Assembly: GCF_000003815.2 (NCBI RefSeq)
Contig: NC_049991.1
Location: forward strand, 12,588,307-12,652,306
Reading direction: 5' to 3'
Source: Branchiostoma floridae
Taxonomy: Eukaryota > Chordata > Leptocardii > Amphioxiformes > Branchiostomatidae
DNA length: 64,000 bases
The position numbers and the translations under genes are program-made. Under the pieces are notes generated by a model. The model was given only the letters and a program-made list of their open reading frames with translations, was not told the DNA's origin and did no database searches. This document shows, in pieces, positions 38,401 to 49,500 of the stretch (position 1 is the stretch's first letter; every line of letters starts with the position of its first letter).

Positions 38401-41400
38401 ATTAGAGTAATTGTCGTGCCTTTGTTTTGTCACACAAAGCACACGTATTAAATTAATTGATTATAATACTAAATGGGATATAGTGTTTCAGTGGTTGACA
38501 TACTCAGAGTATATGTATTCTATGATATGCAAATCTTTGTATAGCTATAGCACATGTTATACAGTAATGACAAGAAACCAAAAAAAAGTGAACATACTGA
38601 TACAAGGCTTTATAATACACATGCGCATGTGTTTTTTAAAATACTTTCCTTTTGCATTTAACAAAAAGTGTCTACAGTATCACTGCTACCAGAAGATGTT
38701 TTGAAAACGTCTTAATTACGAGTGCAAAGGCTCTTGACCAGGAGTTTGCAAAACCTGACAAGTCTTTGAAGTGTCCAGTGTAGTCTAGGTCATCTGCTCC
38801 AGTGGACAGGGTAATACACACCAGGATGGGTCTACAGGCGTGGTTCCTCCCACCCCCATCACAGCTTAGCTATGGGCTAACCTCACTCAAAAAGGCTACA
38901 TCTTTCCCAGGATTTCTCACATTTTTTTTCTGTCACATGACCTAACACCTCTACATTTCCTTGACTACATCTAGCAAGCCAATTGTAGATTTACTTCTGT
39001 AGAAAAATTAAGGCTGAATTTGGAAGCTTTATGTTGTACTGTTTATGTTTGTTGCTTTTGTGGGATTGGTTACAACTTCAGTTGAAATTGTAACAATGTA
39101 AATGGGTATGTACTGATGTATGTACTGATAAATGCGTACCAGAGCAAAAATCTTTCCCAAAATGTTACAATGACTTGTTCAATAGTGCTGACGAAAACAA
39201 TTAACAATTCTTTTTTTTTTCACTTTTTTTTACCTTCTCAGGAAATACATTGTATGATAACATTGCTTGCATGTGGAGCCCTTATTTTAAGAATACAGGC
39301 ATTACCTGACTGCGCAACCCTTAGCTTGGGCTTAGTAACAACAAAAAATGCTTGTCAACATCCTCTTTGAAGATATTTTGGTACATTTTGTATAATGATC
39401 TAAATTCATTTTGTTGTTGTTTCTACAGGATCTAATTGTGATGAGAGATGCCTTTGACATTATTATGCCAAAGGTAAGTTCTTTTCTCCTGTCAACTTGT
39501 TTTACTAATTAGTACTGCAAATCGCAAACATGCTTGTGAACAACAGTCATACTTTTGTGACATCTGTACCCGTGGGAAACGAAAGGAGTTTGCTTTCTCT
39601 TCCCTCATTTAGGAGAAGAAAAAAAACAGTTCTGCATTTTAACTTGACCATCTTTGTAAACAAACTGTTTAGGTTCTGGGAAATTGATGCCTTTTCATAC
39701 GTCACATGAGTGGAACAAAGCATTCAATGATCATTGTCAATTGCACTAGTAGATATCTATATATCTCTTTGATAACTGTTCTTTAGAATACTTTTACTTA
39801 GTGCTTTTGTATTGTTTTCAGTTCTCTGAACTTTTGGGTACAGAAGAAATAATTGAATTACACAATGAACATTGCAAGGGTACAAATGCACAGAAGAAAT
39901 ATTTAGACATTCCGAAAGGCTATCACATTTCATAAAGAAAGCTGCCGCATCCTCTCCCATGGCTTCGTGTTTGAAAATGTTGTAAAATTATCCGGTGTTG
40001 GGTTCTGGGAGAACGGAGCCGGCTGAAGAGTTTGTTGTACACCTGTGTTCTGGGTCAGCTGTCAATCACGCAGACCTGTGATCCTCCCTGCTGTTGCCAT
40101 GGATGTGCCCTGAACCCTCTCTGGTACATGGAGGGGGATCGAGTAAACTTGTTTTACACCAAACTGTACATGTGTGTAGACTGTGGACCACACATAGAGG
40201 GGCACATGTCCTTAACAATCAATGTGACCTCAGAGCTGCTCTCAGTTCAGTTCAGTTCATACTCAGACAGGTGATGCCAGTTTTGCCACAGAGTCCTCTC
40301 CAGCATCACAGAATGAAGCTTATCAACCTAAAAAGTGACCTATATCCTCCAGAAGTTACTTCTAAGCTGCTTTCAGACACATTTTCCTCTCTTTCTAAAT
40401 AAAACTGACAAGGAAACTACAATAAAGTGTACGTGACATGAAAGTCAATATGTAATGTGTAGTTTTTTTTTGTTAGCTTGAGTAAAACTGAAATACGTCA
40501 TGTTGAAAATATGTTATTTTGAATGTGATTGTGGGTTGTTTCAGCTGGCCCGTTGTATCCAGCGCTTGTCGTTGTTTGCAGAGCAGTACAGGAGTCAACC
40601 CTGCCTGGGGTTCACCCACTACCAGTATGTGTAGGCTAGCTATTTCTATCCATTTCTATGCCTCTCATGTCTTAGTTGGTTTGTGCTTTTATTGTATTTG
40701 TCTGTGTGTCTGAAACTTGATGCTGTGAATTTTTTTTTTAAACTAGGTAGTAGACCTAGACGCTGGCTTCTTCTATTCATTTCTTTGCCCCTCATGTCTT
40801 AGTTGGTTTAATTATTACATCAATAGTGTATAAGATGTTTTTTTAATGTTTTCCCCCCATATAGACCAGCCCAGCTGACCACAGTAGGAAAGCGGGCCTG
40901 TCTGTGGTTACAGGACTTGTGTATGGACCTACGGAACATGGACCGGGGGCGGAATGAGCTCAGGTTCAGGGGAGTCAAGGGAACCACAGGCACACAGGTC
41001 AGAGTCTCCACCATCTCCTGCTCCTCTGGTTTAGTTCTTTAACCCTGTTGTGTTTGCATGATGTAGTGGACTGCACACTCGCTGCTACTCGCCATGTCTT
41101 GGTATAAAGTTGTTGAGGCAGCAGCCTGGGTACATGCCCAGATCTGGATACAACTGGAAAGAGGTACATCGTTCTTTCAGACGTGGACATAAATTGTAAA
41201 GTTGGTGTCTTATGCTGTCAAACCTCTGGATACAACAGAACACAACACACTTACATGTATAGGGGTGACCCAGTCACCCAGGGTACTTGACTCAAATACA
41301 TGAGCCAAAGTGAAGTGGCATTGGCTGACAAAAAAAAGAAAATGATTCGTCTTCAGTCCAAGGTTGCCCGCTTAGCCTATTTTTAACATTTACAATGTAC

Positions 41401-44400
41401 CGATAGTCCTTATGACACTAGAGATTACAATACGGATCCACCTCCTCATTGGAGAAAGAAGGTTATGGTTGACTCCTCACAAGTTATGTCAGGTCATGTC
41501 AGGGTTATTTTCCAGATGAGATGTGAAAACTTGTCTGAAATTTTTTTCTGACATGTGAGCTGAGATTTATGTTGGCATGATTGTCAAGAGACTTATTGCC
41601 ATAATAAAATAAGGTAAACTCTCCAATTTACCAGAATGTATGGTATTGTGTTGTATACTTTGTTGTTCCCTGGAGGTGTTTGTGGGTGGGCCCTGTCTAT
41701 CAAAAAATATGTCTGTCTGGCTTTTTGACTTTTGCTGCCTTAAGCTTTTGTTAGTTTGTCACTCTATAAGCAGAGGTTATAGGCTCTGGCTGTTTTTTGA
41801 CGTTTTTAAAGCATTTCTATCAGGCTGCAAAAAACCTAACCTCTGCTTGGAGATTACATACAAGTCAAGTTGGTTGATTCATAATGTTGCTTATGTCGTC
41901 TCCCCAATGTCTTAGAGCTGTTTTAAGCTATGGACCTATATCTTCCTGACTTTTTCTAACCCAGAGTTGTGTTGTTTTTGTCTGTAGGCCAGTTTCTTGG
42001 AGCTGTTTGAGGGGAATCATGATAAGGTGGAGCTGTTGGACCGGATGGTCATGGAGCTAGCTGGCTTTAAGAAGTAAGTTTCACCAAAATACTGTTTTGT
42101 ACAATATCACATATGGTCACTGAAATGTTTGAATATTGCTCTCTTTTTGTTGAGAGTCTTTGAGTTTTTAGATAACTGTAAGTATTACCATAAGTAAGAT
42201 CTTCAAGGCTGCATACAGGTACTGTAAATGCATTTAAGTTCGCGGGGATTTAATTTTGCGGTAGTGTGAAAAGGGACTTTTCGCAGTGATTCACGGTAGC
42301 ACCATGCACTGTAGTCTCTTACTGCATTGAAAAAATGTTCGCGATGTTTTTAAGTTCATGGTCAAGTGGCCACCGCAAAAACCCTGAACATTAAACCACA
42401 GCGAAAGTTTCTGCATTTACAGTCTTTCTTTTACCTTCCCCCTTCCCACTCTGAGGTAGGGCTTTGGCAGTGTTTTCTATTGGCTTTGCAGGATGAAGGT
42501 GATATACGTATTGTTAATGTCCTAAATGAATGCACATTTCACTATCCACAGAACCTACCTGGTGACAGGGCAGACCTACAGCAGGAAGGTGGACTATGAG
42601 GTGTTGCAGGTGCTGAGTGGTCTGGGAGCCTCTGTGCACAAGGTGAGCAATTCCGTCCCTTCAGACCCCTCATTTTGTACATGATTGCATAGTACTTAGT
42701 TGTTCTTTTTTTTGGTACCTTTTATCATAGCCATCTCTTTCCCTTTCTCAGCTAGCTTTTGATTACTGCAACACTCCATGGTTACTGCTAAACTTTTATT
42801 CCTCTTCTGACATTAGAGGAATGACTCTGGAACCCACCGAGGTCTTCCTCCCTCTAGCATGTACAATGTTGTCTTAAGTCCGATAGTTGTGATAACTCCC
42901 ATCTTCAGTTGGGTTGCTATTATTGTTTAACTTTCATTTAGTGCCTGGTAAACTGCAACATAAGTCAGTACTATATAGATGTGTATTGATCCTGAAGAAA
43001 GAGACAGTGGTTGTTGAAGATTTAATTTGAAGAAATTTTACCATTGTACTATAATTACTACCAAGACAGATGAGCTTTGAAGGTATTAAAGATGTAACAA
43101 ATTTTTTTTGGATAAAGATACATGTATGTAGTCTCCTTTTTATCAAGTACACTACTTCTCTATCAGATCTGCACAGACATCCGTCTCCTGGCCAACATGA
43201 AGGAGGTAGAAGAGCCATTTGAGAAGGATCAGATCGGCTCCAGTGCCATGCCGTACAAGAGGAACCCCATGCGCAGTGAGCGGTGCTGCAGCCTGGCCAG
43301 GCACCTCATGTGCCTCTGCATGGACCCGCTGCAGACGGCAGCAGTACAGTGGTTTGAGAGGACACTGGACGACAGTGCCAACAGGTACCATATATGTAGT
43401 TTATCAAACATTCCATTGTACTTGTATATGACCCACTAACCATTGTATCATTATACTGCTGCTGGGATGTCTGACGCAGGGGTAGGCAGCAGTCTTCACA
43501 CTGCGCTTCCATGTGGCTCTGTCCAGTGGGCCGAGGATGATGTCACTCCTAACAGCATTGATATGACTAGTCATTGTATATGACTATACACTTATTTCTG
43601 CTACTAAAATTGGAAGTTAGGTTTTACTTTTATCAATATTTGTAAGAACATTGGATTGTGAGTAAGCCAAAAAGCTTCAAGTCATGGATTTCAAGATTTT
43701 TATTGTAGTAAGGCCTTTTACTTCAAGGAAGAAATTATGGTACTAGCCACTTTACTTTGCACTACAAATTGCAAACAATGTCATGTAAGTCCTTGGAAGG
43801 AACGTATGCTGCATTTTGCTGAGTGTATATTTACTGTATTTGTGTGTCCTGCAGACGGATCTGCCTACCTGAGGCCTTCCTGACAGCTGACATCCTCCTC
43901 AGTACACTACAGAATATCTGTGAGGGATTGGTGGTCTACCCAAAGGTACCCAATACGGCTTTTGCAGAATTAATAAAAGAGAATAGCAAGTAATAGTAGT
44001 GCTGGTATTTGACTATCCTGAAAGAGGCTCTTATGCCTACAGGAATTTGATGCGAAATGCTATTGGAATGCTGTGTCAAGCCACCTATTCACCCAGTTAA
44101 GGGCTGTGTATGAATGAAACAAGAAACCGAACTTACTGGCACATTTGACCAATTGCTGACGTCGTGTATCTACATGACGTTAATAATAAGATCATGTGTC
44201 CGAGTGTAACTCTTGTGAGTTAACTTTCTGAGTTGGTCATCAGTATTGATACTGAAATTTGAACCGTGTACCTTTGTGTTGAAAGATAGTTTAGCATTGT
44301 AATGTAAAGTCACCATATCTTTGTTGTGCTTCTGTACAGGTTATAGAACGTCACATCAAGCAAGAACTTCCCTTCATGGCAACAGAAAACATCATCATGG

Positions 44401-45834
44401 CCATGGTAAAAGCTGGGGCAAACAGACAGGTAAGGGTTGTAACTTTCCTCACAACTATTTAATTTTGTCACTCTGTTGTCTCTATGTATATGTGTACCAT
44501 ACAATGTATTTTGTCTTTGACTAGTTAACTGTAGCCTTTGTGAAGTCAGCATGTTTATGTTACCATACTGAGAAGGAAATTCTCTCACATTTCAAAATCT
44601 GAGAAATATATTCCCAGGAGGAAAGATATTCCCATTTCGCTGTCATGTTACAAAGTGTTCACTGTACAAGTGGATTTTTATTTTGTTATTCCATCTTCCA
44701 CAAGATGGTGATCATTGGACAACCATCCAGTGACCAAAGTTGTTTTTTGGTGACCATTTATTTCATGATAAGTTATGATGATGTATGATTCAGAAGAAAA
44801 AAGTAACAAATGTAAAAAAAAAGGAAAACAAAATGTAGAAAAATTGATTAGTCATCAAATCTTATGTGGCTCAGCGGTGACAGGTTCTAGTGGAAAAGGA
44901 CTGTAACAGAATTGTCCCACTATGTAAGGCATCTCCAAAGCTACATGTATGTACATTTCAATTATCATGACCTCATCCTGAGTTATTCCCCTCCAACGGG
45001 ATGATGCAATCATGCAGGCATGGAAAAATTCCTGTAGAATTCTGGGATTTTTGCCTATCGGATATATACTATACTGTTAGGCTAGCCCATGAGTTGTTGC
45101 CAAAAGAGAACACAAAATTAAGAAAGATTGGTGATCTTTGGTTAAGAAAGGGAGTGTAACAGAGAATGGTTGTTCCCCCCACAGGAGTGCCATGAGCAGA
45201 TCCGGGTGCTGTCCCACCAGGCAGGGGCTGTGGTGAAACAGGAGGGGGGAGACAACGACCTGATCCAGCGCATCAGGAGCACCCCCTACTTCTCACCTGT
45301 ACACAACCAGCTGGACCACCTGTTGGACCCCAAAACCTTCGTGGGCAGGGCACCTGAACAGGTGGGTTGGCAGTTTGTTAACACCTGTTACAATACCATG
45401 ACAAACATACTTGTAGTAGTTGTGAAGAAGCTATGAGCTGAATTTGCTATGTTGAATATCAGTTTGTAATTTTAGTTGTGACGTAGTTGTGACTTGCACA
45501 GGAACTTATTTGGCTGGTCATGGACCATATATGTAGTAATATATTAATTCTGATAAATATCTCCATGCTACTTTGAAAGCTTCTACAATGTAGAACTACA
45601 TTATGTAGCTGGCCATTGTGCAGGTGTTTGAAGTTTAGAAGGGTGCCTGCCCTCTTGCAGACTGACTGTGTACTGCAGGTACATTGAATATGCCACATGT
45701 TGACTGAAGACCCTGGCTGTATTTTCATGTTCATGTTTTATTTACAGGTTGACAAGTTCCTTGAGGAAGAGGTGAAACCACTGCTCAAGCCTTTCTCACA
45801 CCAGATGAGTGAAATATCAAGCCTGGAACTCTGA
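32401..45834 (+). CDS. ADSL: Adenylosuccinate lyase, complete 12-exon gene
   Basis: Exons: 32401-32562, 35498-35701, 39429-39473, 40545-40624, 40865-40997, 41988-42073, 42552-42642, 43167-43384, 43855-43945, 44340-44429, 45185-45361 and 45748-45834. Together they give 1464 nt, 487 residues plus TGA. Every junction is GT-AG with matching phase. The length is close to the human enzyme (484). The product is a cytosolic homotetrameric lyase of the fumarase/aspartase superfamily. It cleaves SAICAR to AICAR in purine synthesis and adenylosuccinate to AMP in the purine nucleotide cycle. Visible motifs are [11 protein letters not shown] near the N-terminus, HDVMAHVH (residues 89-96), [14 protein letters not shown] with the catalytic-type His162, and the superfamily signature [11 protein letters not shown] (291-301) with the catalytic-loop serines. 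No frameshift or missing active-site residue is seen. The start is the first ATG of a conserved N-terminus. It converges on the oligopeptidase gene. Confidence 0.97.
32563..35497 (+). other. ADSL intron 1
   Basis: 2.9 kb, phase 0. It contains the 870-bp TIR element at 33378-34247. Just before it (33180-33290) is a GGGCTGGGTACTGGTA/ACCGGTCC palindromic stretch that looks like another decayed repeat. Confidence 0.9.
33378..34247. mobile_element. 870-bp non-autonomous TIR DNA transposon
   Basis: Left end TATAGGGCTTATTCACGTGA, then a GCGTGGCCATTTTGGT block. The right end is its inverted counterpart: ACCAAAATGGCAGAC ... CACGTGACTGAATAAGCC, then CTATA. The imperfect arms extend about 60 bp. Target duplication is ambiguous (TA or ATC, depending on where the end is drawn). 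Internal ORFs are at most about 118 codons and match no transposase I recognise. Confidence 0.8.
35755..35877. mobile_element. Foldback (hairpin) MITE
   Basis: TTATCTCCAAGCA at the left end and TGCTTGGAGATAA at the right end are perfect 13-bp inverted ends. Pairing continues imperfectly (AGGAAGG/CCTTCCT, AGCTCCTG/CAGGAGCT) towards a short centre, CATGCATGTAAC. Almost the whole 123 bp forms one hairpin. Confidence 0.7.
37633..38028. repeat. 98-bp minisatellite, about four copies
   Basis: CACAATCAAACAAAA begins at 37664, 37763, 37861 and 37959, giving periods of 99, 98 and 98. Each unit also has CAGCATTGAATTACATGATG and ACCCAACTGATATTAT with a few substitutions. It lies in ADSL intron 2. Confidence 0.92.
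39474..40544 (+). other. ADSL intron 3
   Basis: 1.1 kb, phase 0. The stretch 39990-40310 is GC-richer and has two overlapping plus-strand ORFs of 80 and 102 codons with no recognisable domain. A short AGTTC repeat sits at 40241-40257. Confidence 0.85.
40625..40864 (+). other. ADSL intron 4 with a partial 127-bp duplication
   Basis: TCTATCCATTTCTATGCCTC at 40645 recurs with three or so changes at 40772, both continuing CTCATGTCTTAGTTGGTTT. The copies are offset by 127 bases, a small tandem duplication that leaves the splice sites intact. Confidence 0.75.
40998..41987 (+). other. ADSL intron 5
   Basis: 1.0 kb, phase 0, GT-AG. I see nothing in it beyond ordinary intron sequence. Confidence 0.85.
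42074..43166 (+). other. ADSL introns 6 and 7 (exon 7 at 42552-42642 between them)
   Basis: Intron 6 carries MITE copy 2. Intron 7 (42643-43166) holds nothing recognisable. Confidence 0.85.
42220..42423. mobile_element. TIR MITE, 'TACTGTAAATGCA' family, copy 2 (ADSL intron 6)
   Basis: About 204 bp with ends TACTGTAAATGCA and TGCATTTACAGT. It is more decayed than copy 1: several CG pairs have become TG or CA (for example TTCGCGGTGG versus TTCGCGATG), as expected for methylation-driven decay. It sits in the ADSL intron between exons 6 and 7. Confidence 0.88.
43385..45184 (+). other. ADSL introns 8-10 (exons 9 and 10 within)
   Basis: Intron 8 is 43385-43854, intron 9 is 43946-44339 and intron 10 is 44430-45184. 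None contains a repeat or gene I recognise. Intron 11 (45362-45747) is likewise plain. Confidence 0.85.
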
Positions 45835-45906
45835 TTTCTCTGGGATTTATGCAGTGTAAAAAAAATGATGATAATATCCTGCACTGGATGTGCATTCTTT
45901 TGAAAT

Positions 45907-45912
45907 AATAAA
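45907..45912 (+). terminator. ADSL poly(A) signal
   Basis: AATAAA lies 73 bases after the ADSL stop codon and is followed by a TG-rich stretch (GGAGTGTTGATG). This gives a very short 3' UTR. Confidence 0.7.
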
Positions 45913-46315
45913 TGTACAATGTATTTCATTGGAGTGTTGATGACTTGGATATCAGACTATATGTATAACATATGTATGAAGAGCAGTGCATTGCCTTACA
46001 TTGCAGTTTTTTTCTGGGCTTTAAGGAGTAATTTGAGTCAGATGTGCAAGAAATTGTATTGCATGATAAGGAAACACTATCACTGCAATTATAAGTTGTG
46101 CATGTGTTGGTTAACCAACACCCAGAACGTGGAAACCAGAATACTGATACATGTTTCACTGTGTGCAAAATGTTCACAATAGACAAAGATGAGGTTTTGC
46201 ATATGCAGTTTTATGCAACTAGGGTTGACTTTATGTTTGATATATTCAGTACAGTACAAATGTCCACAGCTATCATGAATGCGAACATGCAGAGTGTATT
46301 TTTGTCAAAACATAT

Positions 46316-46321
46316 TTTATT
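46316..46321 (-). terminator. Oligopeptidase poly(A) signal
   Basis: TTTATT on the plus strand reads AATAAA on the minus strand, about 220 bases past the M3 oligopeptidase stop. It is the best-placed signal in the convergent gap between this gene and ADSL. Confidence 0.5.
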
Positions 46322-46543
46322 ACATTAGACAAAAATCAGCCAAAGGAGTTGTGTAGAGATGTCATCAATGAAAATAGATAGAAAATAAAGTTTAACCAAT
46401 CTTATATGTAGCTGAGCCTCTTGACATAGTGAAATTATGTAATTGAAATACGATAAAGTGAATATACAAAATTTGTGCACTATCAATGATGAACAAAAAA
46501 AAAGGACTCTTTGTCTTTTCAGTTTAGACTTTTTGCCTGACTT

Positions 46544-49500
46544 CTATGAAAGTCCATATAGTCTTAGTAATGCATCTGGTTGTGGCTCTCTTCCTCGGAA
46601 TTGTCTGAAGACGTCTTTTGGATGGGTGCCTCCTCCAAGGCCAAGAATGGTTTCTCTAAATCTGCCATGAAATATAAAAGGCCGTCAGTGAGGAAAGTAA
46701 GATTGAACAATAAAAAATTAACATGTTACAAAAGCCATTCTCATTAGTAGCTAACTATTTAATTCTAATACTGTACCTAAAACTCCTTGTAGCAAATAGG
46801 AGTTAAGAGTTTCACTTTTCTTATATATTTTATATTTGTGTCTCAAACACAGCATGTAGCTCAAAGATATCATTGTTACCAATCCTGTCTTACATTGTAT
46901 ATTACTTCATACAGTACTTCGTACCTTTTTCCAATATCAGCAAGTTTGTCCCTGTTGTCTAGCCCAGCCTCCTCAAAAGCCCCGAACGCGTCCACAGCCA
47001 TGACCTCTGCCCACTTGTAGGAGTAGTACCCAGCTGCGTAGCCTCCACCAAACAGGTGCTGGAACGAGCAGGGGAACCTGTCCTCTGGCAGCGGCCGCAG
47101 GACCGTGTACTCTGCCGCTACTCTGTCCATCACGGTCTTCCATGGGTCTGAACTACAGGAACAAAACTTGGGATTCATTTCTCTCTTACAATGTGACATC
47201 TGCTGAAGATTCATTTAATTTGCATCCTCAAAAGTGTCCTATGCAAGATTTCTATACACTGCAAACTCAAGGTCTGAAACAAGTTAAAAGTGTATGACAA
47301 ACTTGTTATGGTAGTCAGCACATACCTAGTGTGGAGTTCCATATCCAGGGCACTGAAATATAGCTGCCTCAACATCTGGGAGCCAGCCATGTACTTACGA
47401 GCTTGAAAAAAAAAATCAACATTTGTCGTTATTGTATATTATATAATTTAAAAGTAGCTGCATGTACGGAGAGAAACTAAGAGAATGTAGACCAATACAT
47501 TTGTACATAAAATGTTCATACTTGGAGTAGTTTCCTATGATTTAACATCGAGGACAGGTAAACTTACCATCAACAAGTTTCTGAAACAGGTCCCTGGGCA
47601 GGGTGTCCCCTGTCTGGTAGTGCCCACTGATGCGCTGCATGGTGTCCCAGTCGTACACCCAGTTCTCCATGAACTGGGACGGCACCTCCACCGCGTCCCA
47701 CTCCACGTTGTTTATCCCAGCGGCATCGTGGTACGGCACCTTGGTCAGCATGTGTTGGAGTCCATGGCCAAACTGGAAATGGATTTAGTCTCTTATTGCT
47801 TTTTCCTTGCTACTTTACCCCATAACCCATGGTTCCAAGTTTTACTTCCAACAGTCTCAGTCTAACTCAGTACAGACTATTTCAGAGAATGTTAAGAACT
47901 GGTACAACACAACTAAACAGAATTTTATCACTTTGAACTTGAGTGATTTCAGAACTGTGGAAAACTGACAGTGGACAACAACTGCAAGCAACATACGGGT
48001 TTCATCTACCATGCATACAATTATACTATTTGTAGTACGTCTAAAAGGCAGGGAAACTTTGTGTATCATAGAACTATCACATTTTGACATATTTCTGACC
48101 TCATGGAACAACGTCTCCACCTCCCTGAAGTTCATGAGTGAAGGTTTGTCTCCCACCGGAGGGCTCTGGTTACACACCAGGTATGCTACAGGCTTGGTCT
48201 TCATCACCAGGCTTTTCCCTACACACAGCAACAAATACAGAAATCAAAGGCAAAATCATGGAATTTCTAAAACCTTGCACAACTTTTGGCAAATCTACGT
48301 AATCAAATACTCCAGGCTTTAATCCTTGGGACATTTGTACCAAATGCACAGATCCCATCTACATTGGATACCATCAAAATTCTATTGACTTTTTCCATCA
48401 ATGTTACACATAGATGATTTGATTAAACGTTTTTGTCCCCCCAAAATAATGGAATGGGAGAAAATCCAAAGATCAGATTTAAGACATACCCAGTGCTGAG
48501 TCCATCCATGCTCCGCCTCTCTTCTCATGTGGACGAGAGTACGGGTCCAGGAAAAAGGAGGCGATGTGTTCACCTGGGAGGAGACATTGGAGAGGGTAAC
48601 CGTTTATGTACTGCATTGGTCAGGACACTTTTGGCAGTAATCATTGATGATCTTCATAACATTATACATGTCATGAATGATATGGTGGTTTATCTGTATG
48701 CCCAAGTCAGGTTTTATCATGATACTGTTTTCAATTCACTTTTATTTGACAAGACTTCCATTCCTGTGTCACTGACAAAGGTAGTAGGTGATACCATTTC
48801 CAAAATCATATCCAGTTGTTTGAGTAATTGCTACTTTCATCATTTTCAAGATAACAGATCTAAGAAACTGGACCCCAAATAATTGTGAAAAGGAGTCATT
48901 GAAGATTAAGTCTTCAGTCTCCACATTTCTTTCAATATAAAAACTATAAAATGAAGAAACACCATAACAATTTTGGTAATTTTCTCAAAAATCTCTCAAC
49001 TCTTATCTTTGATTCAATAGCATTTAACCTTATACTAAATGCTCATCATGCTAAAACTAGCTTCAATTATCCATGGAAATTCCAATCCTATGTGGTCAAC
49101 CAGCTACTAAGTACCAACAAAATACTTAATTATCAGCTGCCCTGGGCAGGGATTACTAACACATCATACACAGGAAGGTCGCTGTCATCAATCAAAACTG
49201 TCCGAAGTTCACCTCTGACCTCTCGTCCTCAAATTACCTCTTTTTCTATTCAAACATGGCCTTAAAACTGGTACCAAAGTACCAGTAGGGGCACTTCTTC
49301 TTAGTAGTGAAACGTCTACACTGTTTTGCTTTCAGGTGGAGAAATTTCTTCCAATTTAAAGTAAAGGTTATTATAATTCTAGCAGGTTATTACTTCCTAA
49401 AAGATTCTTTACCTTCATGTTGTGGTACATGTATTCACATGACAAATTATCATATTCCTTTCCTAATGTGGCAGAAGTGATGATAAATGTTAAATAAGAC

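Larger units (their letters stand above)
35702..39428 (+). other. ADSL intron 2
   Basis: 3.7 kb, phase 0. It holds a foldback element (35755-35877) and a 98-bp minisatellite (37633-38028). The stretch at 38040-38180 is of higher complexity than its neighbours and could be a conserved element. Confidence 0.9.
45835..46543. other. Convergent intergenic gap between ADSL and the oligopeptidase
   Basis: It holds both 3' UTRs and a poly(A) signal on each strand. Short ORFs on both strands show no coding features. Confidence 0.7.

Noticed and set aside
44870..44910. TGGCTCAGCGGT plus GGTTC, like tRNA A and B boxes
   Set aside because: The boxes are only about a dozen bases apart, far too close for a tRNA gene.
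48433..48882. 149-codon plus-strand ORF
   Set aside because: It lies partly antisense to an oligopeptidase exon and runs into an AT-rich intron; no domain or splice context.
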